Part shown: positions 25,723-36,098 of the stretch, piece after piece
Numbering within the stretch: the stretch's first letter is position 1
How the letters are laid out: every line of letters begins with the position of its first letter
Assembly: GCF_902364355.1 (NCBI RefSeq)
Contig: NZ_CABJDK010000005.1
Span: 84,239 to 148,238 of the forward strand
Length of the DNA stretch: 64,000 nucleotides
From: Collinsella aerofaciens
Lineage (GTDB): Bacteria > Actinomycetota > Coriobacteriia > Coriobacteriales > Coriobacteriaceae
Direction of reading: 5' to 3'
Notes under the pieces: generated by a model
The model's database searches: none
The model's input: the letters and a program-made list of their open reading frames with translations, nothing else
Told to the model about the DNA's origin: nothing
Made by a program: the position numbers and the translations under genes

Positions 25723-27093
25723 ATGGCAGATACAACCAAGCTCGCTGCCGAGATTCTCGAGATGGTGGGCGGCGCAGACAACGTTACATTTGTAGCTCAC
25801 TGCATGACTCGTTTAAGGTTCAACCTTAAGGACGAAAGCATCGTAGACGATGCAAAAGTCAAGGCGATTGATGGCGTGATCGACATTCGCCATTCCGCGG
25901 GGCAATATCAGGCGATTGTGGGACCTAAGGTCGATAAGGTCTATGAAATCGTTGCCAAGGAAACCGGGATTGATGCCGGAGATTCCGAGGCAAGCGAAGG
26001 AGAGACTAAGGGCTTTCTGGGAAAGCTAATGAAGCTCATCAGCGGCATCATGATGCCCGTTCTTCCTGCCTTGATCGCATGCGGAATGATAAACGCCGTC
26101 CTTAGTATTCTGACGACGGCGGGTGCTGTTTCCGCCGAGAGCGGAATATACACTCTGCTGTACGGCATGGGAAATGCCTGCATGTATTTTCTGCCCGTTC
26201 TTGTCGGATCATCTGCTGCTCAGTTCTTTGGAACCGATCGATATATCGGTGCGGTACTCGGTGCAATCCTGATTTATCCGACTTTCGTTGCTGCGGCCGG
26301 AGCGGGCGATGCGCTGGATTTGCTCGGCATGAAGTTCACAATGGTGAGCTATTCCTCCACGGTGTTTCCTGCTATCGTGGCGGCTTGGTTCGCATCCGTT
26401 CTTAATAAGTGGCTGCGGGCGGTTCTTCCCGATGTTGTGGCATTTGCGCTCGTCCCGTTCCTGACGGTTGCTGTTGCCGCCCCCGTCTCGCTCCTTGTGA
26501 TCGGCCCCGTTATTCAGCAGGCGAGCTCTTTGCTTGCGACTGCAGTGCTGGCGGTCTATCAGTTCAGCCCCGTCCTTTGCGGCGTTATTCTCGGGCCGAT
26601 ATTCGGTCTCGTTATGATCCCCCTTGGACTCCATTGGGCCCTGATCGTGCTTTCCATCAACAATATTATGACCGTCGGCTCCGATCCTATCCTTGGACTT
26701 CTCTGCTGCAGCATGGGTGTTGTCGGCGCTTGTTTGGCGTTTGCCCTCCGCTCGAAGGACCCGAGTGAAAAGAGTCTTGGGTTCAGCTGTGCCATTACGG
26801 GCTTTTTCGGGATTACGGAACCGGCGCTGTACGGCATCATCTTGGAGCACAAGAAGATCATTATCGCTTCCATGGTCGCCGGAGCAATCAGTGCTGTTAT
26901 CCCGGCGATTTTCAACACCTGTACGTTCGTTATGACGTCGAGCGGCATTTTTAGCTTCCCCGGTTATATGGATCCTTCTGGTGATATGAGCAGCCTCATC
27001 GGCGCAATTCTTTGCAATGTCGTCGGTTTAATTCTTAACTTCGTTCTCGTTTACATCCTGTATCGCCCTGATGAAGAGGCGGTAGTGGAGTAG
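25723..27093 (+). CDS. PTS beta-glucoside-type EIIBC component
   Basis: 456 residues: an EIIB domain with phosphorylation-site Cys in AHCMTRLRF (about residue 28), then an EIIC domain with about ten helices and the family motif GFFGITEPALYGI. No EIIA domain is fused, so phosphate must come from a separate EIIA such as the EIIA(Glc)-like protein at 63.4 kb. Beta-glucosides or related aryl-glycosides are likely substrates, shown by family and by the BglG partner. Start MADTTKL at 25723 is preferred because GGGAG upstream is better spaced than for the ATG at 25705. Confidence 0.9.
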   Translation: MADTTKLAAEILEMVGGADNVTFVAHCMTRLRFNLKDESIVDDAKVKAIDGVIDIRHSAGQYQAIVGPKVDKVYEIVAKETGIDAGDSEASEGETKGFLGKLMKLISGIMMPVLPALIACGMINAVLSILTTAGAVSAESGIYTLLYGMGNACMYFLPVLVGSSAAQFFGTDRYIGAVLGAILIYPTFVAAAGAGDALDLLGMKFTMVSYSSTVFPAIVAAWFASVLNKWLRAVLPDVVAFALVPFLTVAVAAPVSLLVIGPVIQQASSLLATAVLAVYQFSPVLCGVILGPIFGLVMIPLGLHWALIVLSINNIMTVGSDPILGLLCCSMGVVGACLAFALRSKDPSEKSLGFSCAITGFFGITEPALYGIILEHKKIIIASMVAGAISAVIPAIFNTCTFVMTSSGIFSFPGYMDPSGDMSSLIGAILCNVVGLILNFVLVYILYRPDEEAVVE

Positions 27094-27198
27094 ACAATTA
27101 TTCGGGATGTAAGCTGCCGAAAACCCCGCGGCAGATTGCATGTGGTGGGCTTGCCGTTGATTCACGCGAGCCCACCCTCATTTTTGGAGTGACTAGCT

Positions 27199-28179
27199 AT
27201 GACAATTACTGCCGATATGACGTTTGGCGAAATCGCGCTCCTTCCTGAGTTCGCTGGCTTTGGCGAGCACCTTATGCTTTGCCGGCCTTCAACTTGGGAG
27301 CGCATGTGGAATAAACCCATTGTGTCTCATATGAATTCTGATGCTAATCCATATGAAACTGCTCGCGTTTTGCGTGGATTGAATCGAATTGTCGAGCTCG
27401 TGGATGACGGGAGGCAGGTTGCCTACGATATTTGGGATGAAGCCGACTGCATCCGTGATCCGACTCGGCGCAATACGAAACTGTTCTTCTTTCCCGGGAG
27501 ACCTAGGGCTCCCTTTATCATTGCGGTTTCGGGCGGAGGTTATCAGAGCGTTTGTCATCAAGTGGAAGGCTTTCCCGTTGCCCCCGAGCTCAACGATGCG
27601 GGCTATAACGTGTTCGTGCTGTCATACAGGGTGAGGGTCGAGCCTTTGATGCCGCGCCCAATCGACGATTTAAATCGAGCCGTCCGTTTTGTCCTGGAGA
27701 ATTCAGCGAAATTTAATGTCGCAAAAAGTTATGCAGTTATCGGCTTTTCTGCTGGTGCGCATTTAACTGCCGAGTGGGGGACGGACAACAAGGGATTTGC
27801 GTCCTACGGATGCGAGGCGCCAAAAGCCTTGGCCCTGTGTTATGCACCGATTGATCTTCATGGCTTTGAGAACGCATCAGACAATAGATTTCTTGATTCG
27901 GTGTGCGGCGGGGCTGGTCGCGACTCGCTCGATGATTTCTGTATTAATCAGCATGTGTGGGAGCAGTATCCTCCGACATATCTTTGGCAATGCGCTGACG
28001 ATGATATTGTATCGCCCGACAATTATGAAAAGATGGTCGATGCTCTGGATGCAGCTGGAGTACACCATGAGGGAGTCATGTATTCAGAAGGGGGGCACGC
28101 ATTGATGAAGCCCCATGCGCCGGAGACCGACTACTGGTGTATGAGCGTTATTGAGTTTCTTAAAGATTATCTCGACTAG
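27199..28179 (+). CDS. Alpha/beta hydrolase (esterase/lipase) in the PTS operon
   Basis: 326 residues, no signal peptide. An oxyanion-hole type SGGGYQ replaces the usual HGGG. The nucleophile lies in GFSAGAH (about residue 184), the acid in CADDDIVSPDN and the His in SEGGHALM. Location 105 bases after the PTS gene suggests it removes an acyl group from an imported phosphorylated glycoside, for example an acetylated or aromatic ester. The gene shares the AT-rich composition of the two genes before it, so the three probably arrived together. Confidence 0.82.
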   Translation: MTITADMTFGEIALLPEFAGFGEHLMLCRPSTWERMWNKPIVSHMNSDANPYETARVLRGLNRIVELVDDGRQVAYDIWDEADCIRDPTRRNTKLFFFPGRPRAPFIIAVSGGGYQSVCHQVEGFPVAPELNDAGYNVFVLSYRVRVEPLMPRPIDDLNRAVRFVLENSAKFNVAKSYAVIGFSAGAHLTAEWGTDNKGFASYGCEAPKALALCYAPIDLHGFENASDNRFLDSVCGGAGRDSLDDFCINQHVWEQYPPTYLWQCADDDIVSPDNYEKMVDALDAAGVHHEGVMYSEGGHALMKPHAPETDYWCMSVIEFLKDYLD

Positions 28180-28302
28180 GAAACTGCATGTCGCTTTTTG
28201 AGCGGGTGATTTCGTCATGCAATGTTTTCGGTATTGATCGTGGTCGTGGATGAATGATGTTCTAGAATGTTCGTACTGTCACATAAACGAACAGGAGCGA
28301 AC

Positions 28303-28947
28303 ATGCATATCTACTCTGTATCAGATCACGAGTTCAAATCTTATGGCTGCGTGTGGAACGACGTTCCGTCCAACCTGACCGCTCCGCTCATCGAGGCGCT
28401 CGCGGCTACGCCCATCCCCGAGGGCAGCAAGTACGTAGCAAGCGCGCCGGAGCTCGAGGGCGTCAAGGATGCCGATAAGCTGGGCTTTCTCATGTACGGC
28501 GGCCGCTCCTTCCAGCTCGGCTGGTGCAACGGGCACAACACACGCCTCAACTGCCTGGAGTATCACCGCGCCAGCGAGTTTAACCTGGGCGCCCGCGACT
28601 TTATCCTGCTCGTGGCGCATCGCTGGGAGATCGAGGACGGCAAGCTCGACACCGCGTGCGTCAAGGCGTTCCGCGTACCGGCGGGCAAGGTCGTTGAGGT
28701 CTTCAACACCACGCTCCACTACACGCCCTGCATGGTCGACGACGGCGGCTTCCAGGTGATGGTGGCGCTGCCGGCGGGCACCAATGGCCCGCGCCCCGAG
28801 GCTGCAGCCGACATGCCTGCCGCCGGTGACAGCTACTGCTACTGGAAGGCCGACAAGTGGGTCCTCTGCCACGCCGACAGCCCCAAGGCAGCCGAAGGCG
28901 GCTACGTGGGCCTCGTCGGCAAGAACCTCGACATCACCTGCGACTAG
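28303..28947 (+). CDS. DUF4867 family protein
   Basis: 214 residues, cytoplasmic, rich in beta strands and probably cupin-like. It carries YGGRSFQLGWCNGHNTRLNCLEYHRASEFN and a later GTNGPRPE loop with several His, Glu and Cys residues that could bind metal. DUF4867 proteins are found in sugar-utilisation loci of Firmicutes and Actinobacteria, and their reaction is unknown to me. It stands alone between the PTS operon and a GH1 gene. Start at MHIYSV behind CAGGAGCG, rather than the ATG at 28267. Confidence 0.7.
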   Translation: MHIYSVSDHEFKSYGCVWNDVPSNLTAPLIEALAATPIPEGSKYVASAPELEGVKDADKLGFLMYGGRSFQLGWCNGHNTRLNCLEYHRASEFNLGARDFILLVAHRWEIEDGKLDTACVKAFRVPAGKVVEVFNTTLHYTPCMVDDGGFQVMVALPAGTNGPRPEAAADMPAAGDSYCYWKADKWVLCHADSPKAAEGGYVGLVGKNLDITCD

Positions 28948-28956
28948 GGGCTTCCT

Positions 28957-29101
28957 GTTTGTCTCGATCTGTAACATCTAGCGGGCTAAATCGTCTCTAC
29001 CTGTTACAGATCGAGACAAACTGCAGGGACAGACCGAACAATCTCAATCTGTAACGCCAAGCCCGGTTTTGGCGGTCTACCTGTTACAGATCGAGACAAA
29101 C
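28957..29101. repeat. Tandem inverted repeats of the GTTACAGATCGAGACAAAC type
   Basis: Copy 1 has perfect 19-base arms at 28957-28975 and 29003-29021. Copy 2 has an identical right arm at 29083-29101 and a degenerate left arm ending at 29055 (ATCTCAATCTGTAAC). Each loop holds its own short stem (TAGCGGGCTA; GCCAAGCCCGGTTTTGGC). Confidence 0.8.
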
Positions 29102-29110
29102 CGGGCCCAA

Positions 29111-29149
29111 GCCGCCACAAAGGTGCCTGTCCCCTTTGTGGTGGTTTGG
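29111..29149. repeat. CCACCACAAAGG/CCTTTGTGGTGG hairpin element
   Basis: GCCGCCACAAAGG, loop with TGCCTGTCC, CCTTTGTGGTGGTTT. Other copies lie at 48.09, 51.81 (half) and 54.73 kb. This copy is in the orientation CAAAGGTGCCTGTCCCCTTTG. Confidence 0.75.
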
Positions 29150-29178
29150 GGCGGCGGTATCAGAAAGTGTCAGACGGG

Positions 29179-29217
29179 GGCGGCTGCCGGGCCGCCGTGT
29201 GCGAAAAGAAGTGTCGG
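29179..29217 (+). promoter_or_regulatory. Hairpin plus conserved 18-base motif before the first GH1 gene
   Basis: The hairpin GGCGGC/GCCGCC (29179-29196) is followed by TGCGAAAAGAAGTGTCGG (29200-29217). The same 18 bases, again after a small GC hairpin, occur before the second GH1 gene at 61685. They are probably a shared control element in promoter or 5' leader. Confidence 0.6.
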
Positions 29218-29294
29218 CCTGCGTCGCTGTCGTTGAGCGAGGCCCCATTTGCGGGGATACTGAAACCACGACAAGCGGCGTATGAAAGGATTGA

Positions 29295-30728
<1,434 letters not shown>

Positions 30729-30756
30729 GGCTTCCCAACAACCATAGCCTCCTAAC

Positions 30757-30797
30757 CAAAACGCCCGGCGAGCAGTTAATGCCCGCCAGGCGTTTTG
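30757..30797 (+). terminator. Terminator of the first GH1 gene
   Basis: AAAACGCCCGGCG and CGCCAGGCGTTTT form the stem with one mismatch; the T-run is part of the right arm (GTTTTG). Confidence 0.75.
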
Positions 30798-30815
30798 TTA
30801 AAAGAAGTGAAAGCA

Positions 30816-30843
30816 CTCATTGGGGACGTACTTAAATGAGTGC
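30816..30843. repeat. GGGGACGTACTTAAATGAGT repeat
   Basis: ACTCATTGGGGACGTACTTAAATGAGT has self-complementary ends ACTCATT/AATGAGT. An identical core lies at 46.32 kb. Confidence 0.65.
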
Positions 30844-30852
30844 CCGCAGAAT

Positions 30853-30950
30853 GAGAGTGGATAATCTCCCGTTTTTAGCCTGTTTGTGGGCTCAAAGTGG
30901 GAGATTATCCACTCTCGCCATTTGGGCGTCCAAAAATCCTCGCTCGTTTT
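30853..30950. repeat. Palindromic element, GTGGATAATCTCCC type, copy 1
   Basis: Arms of 18 bases at 30853-30870 and 30899-30916 are perfectly complementary, with a nested GCC/GGC stem in the loop. A tail with GCGTCCAAAAATCCTCGCTCG follows. Copy 2 is at 56800-56898. Confidence 0.8.
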
Positions 30951-30956
30951 GTCTTA

Positions 30957-31009
30957 GTCATTGGGGGCGTTCTTAAACGACTAGTCGCTGGCGACGTCCC
31001 TCGCCGTCG
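30957..31009. repeat. GGGGGCGTTCTTAAACGACT repeat
   Basis: AGTCATTGGGGGCGTTCTTAAACGACTAGTCGCTGGCGACGTCCC is a diverged member of the GGGGAC family. The 60 bases after it carry a GGGACATGTGGCCC motif and the probable promoter of the 7TM gene. Confidence 0.55.
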
Positions 31010-31069
31010 GCGAATTTTGGGACATGTGGCCCGATTTTTGGGCCCATCTGTCGGTACACTAAAAGCACT

Positions 31070-32953
31070 ATGGGTACCCGCGAGCGACATATCGGCCACG
31101 CGGCCGCCCGATCCGCGCCCGTGGCGGATCTTAGGGGCGGCAGGCTCGTTGCCATGCCGCGATTCCTTGTCGGCATATCGCATCGTGTATACCGCCGCCG
31201 CGTCTTCGCTGTCGCCAGCGCCATTACCGCGCTGTTCCTTATGCTTTTGGCAGTCTTGCCGGCACTGTTTGCCTCCGACCCCAAGCTTTCCAACACCGTG
31301 CCCGCCTATAGCGAGGTGTCCGAAGAGGTCGTGGATGCGCTCGTCCACTCGAGCTCTCTCCCGCTGCTTGTCGCCGCAATTGCATTTTCAATCTGGGGTG
31401 TGTTGGCGTACCTACGCTGCTTGGACTACGTCTTGCGCCGCCGCCTTGTTGCCATCGCCGCCATTTGTGCCCTGTGGATGATCGAGGTCATCCTCAAATA
31501 TAAGTCGTTCACGCCGTTCTATGCCACCGTGCTGTGGTACCTGTACTACGTGCCCATGACGCTCATTCCGCTGATCTACCAGCTGTGCGGTCTGCGCCTC
31601 GCGGGTTTGGAACAGCATCGTGTGGGGCGTCGGTACCGCACCGTTTTGTGGGTCATGGCTGTCCTGCTTATCGGCTTTGTGCTTACTAACGATGTTCATC
31701 AGCAGGTCTTCCATTTCGATCGATCGAGTGGAACCTGGAGCAACGATTACACATATGGTTGGGGCTACGGTACCGTTCTGGTATGGACAGCCTTTAACTT
31801 CGTTGCCTTTTTTATCTTGGTAGGACGGTCCTCGTCTTTTCGTATTCAGCGTTTCTCGGGCACGGCCGCGCTTGTCCTATTGGGCGGCGCGTTCTTTGCC
31901 ATTTCATATGCGCTGCGTGTGCCCTGGGCATGGAGGCTTAATTTTTCACTTGTCTACTGCGTCCTGTGCGTGGTGGCGATGGAAATCTGTCTCGATTGCG
32001 GTGTCATCCCGTCGTACCACGATATCGCCGGTATTTTCGGCACCTTGCCGCTTGACCTCAAAGTTCTAACGCGTGACCTGCAGGAAGTCTATGTCACGCC
32101 GGTGTCAAAGCCAATGCCGGTAGGCGTGCGTGAGGAGTTGCGGGTCCAAGAGCACGGGCACGCTCACGCCTTTGCCGTGGCGTCCGATCCCGATGTAATG
32201 TATCGCGCCTTTCCGCTGCTGGGCGGATCGGCTCTCCTTGCTCAGGACGTCTCGGAGCTCAACGAACTCAATCGCGAACTGGCGCATCGTCGCATGGAGC
32301 TGCAACGCCAAAATGAGCTGCTTGCCGCCGACTACGACCTTAAGACACATTTGGCAGACCAAGAGGCCGAGACCTTGCTAGTCCAAGACGTGGACCAGGC
32401 GCTTGCCCGCGCGTTCGAAGAGATGTACGACCTGCTGAGCTCGCTGCCACCGTTGACCGACGAGGCGTCTTCACACGAGCGTTACCGCATGCTGCAGCGC
32501 GCCAAGATGCTCGTCGCCTATTGCAAGCGCAAAGGGTCGCTCACGTTGGCGCAGCACGGGGAGAGCGGTTTTGATCGCGACCGCATTCAACTCATTGCCA
32601 ATGAGCTCGCAAGCGACCTGCGCACCATCGATATCGATTGCGCCTCGATTATCGCCATACGGCGCCCGATGCACGCCAGTACGGTAAGCGCCCTGTACGA
32701 CTGCGTGTATGACTTTGCGTTTTTTGCCTACACCACCGACCATCCGGCGCTTATGTATCACTTGGGCGACCATGACCGGTGCAGTGTTGAGCTGCGCGCC
32801 ACGCTTTTTTCCAACGATGATGAAGATCTTTCGCAGACGCCCGCTGCGCAAGAGCTCGAAAGCGCTCTGCAAGGGCGCAACGTGGCATACCGCCTTGAGG
32901 GCGAGCCCGGCCAGCTGCGCATGATCGTCTTGATGCCGAGGGCGGGTGAGTGA
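31070..32953 (+). CDS. 7TM sensor protein (histidine-kinase N-terminal 7TM type) without kinase motifs
   Basis: 627 residues. About eight hydrophobic segments lie between residues 44 and 300 (first FAVASAITALFLMLLAVLPAL). The sequence YYVPMTLIPLIYQLCGLRL and the NDVHQQVFHF region fit the 7TM histidine-kinase sensor family. After a helix of likely coiled coil (LNELNRELAHRRMELQRQ) the C-terminal 200 residues show no recognisable H, N or G boxes. It seems to be a sensor or degenerate kinase partner of the true kinase gene that follows (overlap GTGA). Upstream is only a weak ribosome binding site; ATG at 31154 is an alternative start. Confidence 0.72.
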   Translation: MGTRERHIGHAAARSAPVADLRGGRLVAMPRFLVGISHRVYRRRVFAVASAITALFLMLLAVLPALFASDPKLSNTVPAYSEVSEEVVDALVHSSSLPLLVAAIAFSIWGVLAYLRCLDYVLRRRLVAIAAICALWMIEVILKYKSFTPFYATVLWYLYYVPMTLIPLIYQLCGLRLAGLEQHRVGRRYRTVLWVMAVLLIGFVLTNDVHQQVFHFDRSSGTWSNDYTYGWGYGTVLVWTAFNFVAFFILVGRSSSFRIQRFSGTAALVLLGGAFFAISYALRVPWAWRLNFSLVYCVLCVVAMEICLDCGVIPSYHDIAGIFGTLPLDLKVLTRDLQEVYVTPVSKPMPVGVREELRVQEHGHAHAFAVASDPDVMYRAFPLLGGSALLAQDVSELNELNRELAHRRMELQRQNELLAADYDLKTHLADQEAETLLVQDVDQALARAFEEMYDLLSSLPPLTDEASSHERYRMLQRAKMLVAYCKRKGSLTLAQHGESGFDRDRIQLIANELASDLRTIDIDCASIIAIRRPMHASTVSALYDCVYDFAFFAYTTDHPALMYHLGDHDRCSVELRATLFSNDDEDLSQTPAAQELESALQGRNVAYRLEGEPGQLRMIVLMPRAGE

Positions 32954-32955
32954 CG

Positions 32956-34449
32956 ATGCAGATTTCGTTCATCCTTCCCCAAATCGTTGCGCTCGATGTT
33001 GTCTTTGCCCTGGCTGCGTGTCTGCAGATGATCCACGTCCCGCTCATCGCATCGCGCCGCTCGTCCTATAACTGTAAGGTGATTTGCGCCTACGAGACGA
33101 GCCTTGTGCTTCACCTGATGATTTCGGCGCTCATCTTATTCGCGTCGTCTGGCTCGTATCTGGTGGCGCCGCTTGACGTTTGCGCCAGGGCAATGGGCGG
33201 AGTGCTGTGGCTCAATGCCGCGATCTTTGCCTATGGCGTGGTCCTCATGGTGCACTATCGTCGCCCTGTCATGCTGGCCGAGCTGCTGCTTGTTGGCGCC
33301 GTGACACCGCCGGTGGTTTTTGCCATGGGCTCGGTGTGGGCCGTTGTCCTTATCGCAGAGGGAGCGTTCTTCCTGTTCCGTTCCGTCGCGGCGCTCTTGA
33401 TGGACGTCCGTAACCGCCAGGAGGATATCACCGCGTTCTCGACGATCGAAACCATCAACGTGATTCCCGTGGGCATCCTGTATCTGGACTCGAGGGGCCG
33501 TCCACTGCTCATGAACCGCTGCATGCGCAAAAACCTGGTGGAGCTTCATATGCCCACCGACCTAGGCGATATGAGCGGTACATGGAACGACCTGCGCAAG
33601 CTCAGCATGCAAATGCCCGAAAGCAGCCAGAGCTGCGTGCGCATCAATTTGGACCGCTTTGGTGAGGCGCGCGTTGTGGTCGAGGTTTCTCCCGCCGAGA
33701 TTCGCCTGTTTGTGTGCGATGACGTTATGGTCTCGGGCCGTTCGTTCGAGCGCATAATCGGTCTGGACGTGACAGAGTACGCGCATGCTCACGATCGTTT
33801 GGCGCAAGCCAACCACCTGCTTGAGCTCGCGGGTCAAGAGCTCCAGGCCCAGATCGAGGAAGTCAAAAAAGTTGCCGACAATGCGGCCTATCTGCGTATG
33901 CGCGCTCGCGTGCACGACGTGATCGGGCAGCGCCTGTCCATCCTCCATCGCTATCTGGAGGAGGGGCGCCTGGATGACGAGTCACTCGAGCAGATCGACC
34001 CGCTGCTGCGCTCAATCGCTGCCGATCTGCGCAGCGGGGGCGACACCGAACCGGCAGAGCAACTGGGCGATATCGTCCATGCCTTTGGCCTGGTGAGCGT
34101 GCAGATCGATGTGGAGGGCGAGCTGCCAAGCGACGTGCGTGTCGCGGCAGCCTTTTTGCAGATTATCCGCGAAGCCTCGACCAATGCCACCAAGCATGCG
34201 CAGGCGCATCGGGTCCATGTGCGCTTGTGGCAGGAGGGGACGGATGCTGACGCCGTCGCGCACATGACGATTTCTAACGACGGGTCCCCGGCCCCCGTAT
34301 CGTATCGCGAGGGAACGGGTATCCCAGGTATGAGGCATGTCGCGCAAGATCTGGGTGGCAGCCTAGAGGTCCACGCCACCCCGCCCTTTACGCTTACGGT
34401 ATCCATTCCGCTTAACGCCAACGACACGTCCCAAAGGAGAAACTCATGA
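32956..34449 (+). CDS. Sensor histidine kinase (NarL-partner type)
   Basis: 497 residues. About five membrane segments fill the first 150 residues, then a PAS-like stretch, a coiled coil (RLAQANHLLELAGQELQAQIEEV) and the dimerisation helix with phospho-acceptor His in RARVHDVIGQRLSIL (about residue 319). The HATPase domain has EASTNATKHAQA (N box) and GTGIPGMRHVAQDLGG (G box). Start 32956 (MQISF) is chosen; a GTG at 32950 overlapping the previous stop is possible. The downstream regulator overlaps by 4 bases (ATGA). Confidence 0.88.
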   Translation: MQISFILPQIVALDVVFALAACLQMIHVPLIASRRSSYNCKVICAYETSLVLHLMISALILFASSGSYLVAPLDVCARAMGGVLWLNAAIFAYGVVLMVHYRRPVMLAELLLVGAVTPPVVFAMGSVWAVVLIAEGAFFLFRSVAALLMDVRNRQEDITAFSTIETINVIPVGILYLDSRGRPLLMNRCMRKNLVELHMPTDLGDMSGTWNDLRKLSMQMPESSQSCVRINLDRFGEARVVVEVSPAEIRLFVCDDVMVSGRSFERIIGLDVTEYAHAHDRLAQANHLLELAGQELQAQIEEVKKVADNAAYLRMRARVHDVIGQRLSILHRYLEEGRLDDESLEQIDPLLRSIAADLRSGGDTEPAEQLGDIVHAFGLVSVQIDVEGELPSDVRVAAAFLQIIREASTNATKHAQAHRVHVRLWQEGTDADAVAHMTISNDGSPAPVSYREGTGIPGMRHVAQDLGGSLEVHATPPFTLTVSIPLNANDTSQRRNS

Positions 34450-35066
34450 TCCGCGTGTTAATTGTCGAAGATCAGGCCATCCTGCGCGAGAGCCTGGCGC
34501 GCTCCGTTGGCGACCAGCCCGATATGACCGTCGTTGCCGCGATCGCCGATGCCTCCGAGGCCTTGGGTGTCGCGCTCAAGGAGCGCCCGGACATGATACT
34601 GATGGACGTGTGCACCGAACACGATTCAAACGGCATCGTGGCGGCGGCACGCATCAAGGAGCAGCTGCCCGAGTGTCGCATCATTATCATGACAGGCATG
34701 CCCGAGATCACCTTTGTCGATCAGGCCCGCGAGGCGGGCGTCGATAGCTTTGTGTACAAGAACGTCGGTATCGACGAGCTGTTCGCCGTGATGCGCTCCA
34801 CGCTGGCGGGTTACTGCACGTTTCCCAAGCCGCCCGAGAGCATCTTCTCGGGCACGGCGGCCCTCGACGATGTCGAGCTGTCGATCTTGCGCCTTGCCTG
34901 CGAGGGTAAAAGCCGCCGCGAGATTGCGGCCGAGCTGTTTATGAGCGAGGGCACCATCAAGCGCCGCATCTCGGAGATCCTGAGCAAGACCGGCTACGAC
35001 AACATCATGCGTCTGGCCGTACATGCGGTGACCGAGGGCAGCATCGTTCCCAACATAGAGCGCTAG
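34446..35066 (+). CDS. Response regulator, NarL/LuxR type
   Basis: 206 residues. The receiver domain has the acidic pair in IVEDQ, the phospho-acceptor Asp in ILMDVCTEHDSNG (Asp 54 region), Thr/Ser in IIMTG and the conserved Lys in FVYKNVG. A LuxR helix-turn-helix follows (GKSRREIAAELFMSEGTIKRRISEIL). It forms a three-gene signal operon with the 7TM protein and the kinase. Targets unknown. Confidence 0.93.
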   Translation: MIRVLIVEDQAILRESLARSVGDQPDMTVVAAIADASEALGVALKERPDMILMDVCTEHDSNGIVAAARIKEQLPECRIIIMTGMPEITFVDQAREAGVDSFVYKNVGIDELFAVMRSTLAGYCTFPKPPESIFSGTAALDDVELSILRLACEGKSRREIAAELFMSEGTIKRRISEILSKTGYDNIMRLAVHAVTEGSIVPNIER

Positions 35067-35092
35067 CGCTCGTTGCGCATCGGCATAAAAGC

Positions 35093-35127
35093 GACGGGGC
35101 CGCAGGATCATCTCCTGCGGCCCCGTC
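35093..35127. terminator. Perfect 15-bp hairpin between convergent genes
   Basis: GACGGGGCCGCAGGA, loop TCATC, TCCTGCGGCCCCGTC. There is no T-run on plus; AAAA precedes on the left, so the minus strand has a T-run. It probably serves the lipoprotein gene on the minus strand and the response regulator. Confidence 0.65.
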
Positions 35128-35175
35128 TGGTGTGCGCGGATGTGTCCGCCAATCCGCGGCTGTCGTGGTCTATCG

Positions 35176-36018
35176 CTACGCGATGGTTGCGCTGTAGGAG
35201 GCGACGTCCTCGTAGGAATCGGTCAGGTAGGCGTCGATGCCGATGGTCGTGTTGACCAGGTCGTCAAGGCTATCGAGCGTGCCGTTCGAGAACGTGAATT
35301 CCTCAGTGGCGTTGGTGCCGGGCATCAGGTGAGCCGAGAACCAGGGTTCCTTCATGGTGCCGTTGACGTTGGTCTTGCCGCTGGGGGCGTAGAAGGTCAG
35401 GTCCTTGTCGCTCTTGTTGGTGATGTTGACGACAAAACCGATGTCGCCCCACTCGTCCTTGAACTTCTCGGTGATGGTAATGGTGCACAGGTCGTCATCG
35501 GCAACGGTGACGGCGGGGGAGATTTCAATCTTCTGGACGTCGTCGTCTTCGACGGCCTCGTCGATCTCTTCTTCCTTCTCGGCCGCCTCGCGATCCTTCT
35601 TCACCGTGCCGGACAGGTCCTTGTCGGACTTGGTAAAGACAAGATTGCCGTCATCCTCTTCGAGGATGAGCTTGCCGTCCTTGAGCTTCATGTCATGCGA
35701 CTCGTCTTCGGCGGTGATGGTTACGGTGGTGGCGTCCTTTGCCTCCCATTTAAGGTCGACGACTTCAAGGAACAGGTCGAGGGCACCTGTACCGTCCTCA
35801 TCGAGAATCAGGACGCAGTGCACACCCCAATCCTCGAGCATCTTCATGTACTCATCGGTCAGCTCTTCGCCCTCCATGGTTCCACCCGAGAGTTCCCAGC
35901 TGCCGACGAAGTTGGCCTTGGGGTCTTTGCCGCCGCCGCTGCAGCCCGTCAGGGCAAAGGCGAGCGCAAGGACGCATGTCAGAAATGCGAGTACGGACTT
36001 TTTGAACGTTGTCTTCAT
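35176..36018 (-). CDS. Lipoprotein of unknown function
   Basis: 280 residues. The signal peptide MKTTFKKSVLAFLTCVLALAF ends in the lipobox LTGC (Cys about residue 26). The mature protein starts with a FVGSWELSGGTMEG strand, has an acidic mid-region (KEEEIDEAVEDDD) and a C-terminal beta domain with an NKSDKDLTFYAPSG loop. It is anchored outside the membrane. The longer upstream frame is rejected, because GGAGGACACC precedes the ATG at 36018. It is the last gene of the minus-strand zinc-ribbon/SPFH group, 80 bases after the SPFH gene. Confidence 0.8.
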   Translation of the reverse strand: MKTTFKKSVLAFLTCVLALAFALTGCSGGGKDPKANFVGSWELSGGTMEGEELTDEYMKMLEDWGVHCVLILDEDGTGALDLFLEVVDLKWEAKDATTVTITAEDESHDMKLKDGKLILEEDDGNLVFTKSDKDLSGTVKKDREAAEKEEEIDEAVEDDDVQKIEISPAVTVADDDLCTITITEKFKDEWGDIGFVVNITNKSDKDLTFYAPSGKTNVNGTMKEPWFSAHLMPGTNATEEFTFSNGTLDSLDDLVNTTIGIDAYLTDSYEDVASYSATIA

Positions 36019-36098
36019 GGTGTCCTCCTTTATCGAACGAAACCCATAGAAGCAAATGCGGGGGTGGCGGATCCCCCGCCAATTACCAGATAGAGGGG

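Noticed and set aside
28957..29101. Short CRISPR array
   Set aside because: Only two inverted units with unequal left arms, no direct repeat-spacer pattern and no cas genes.
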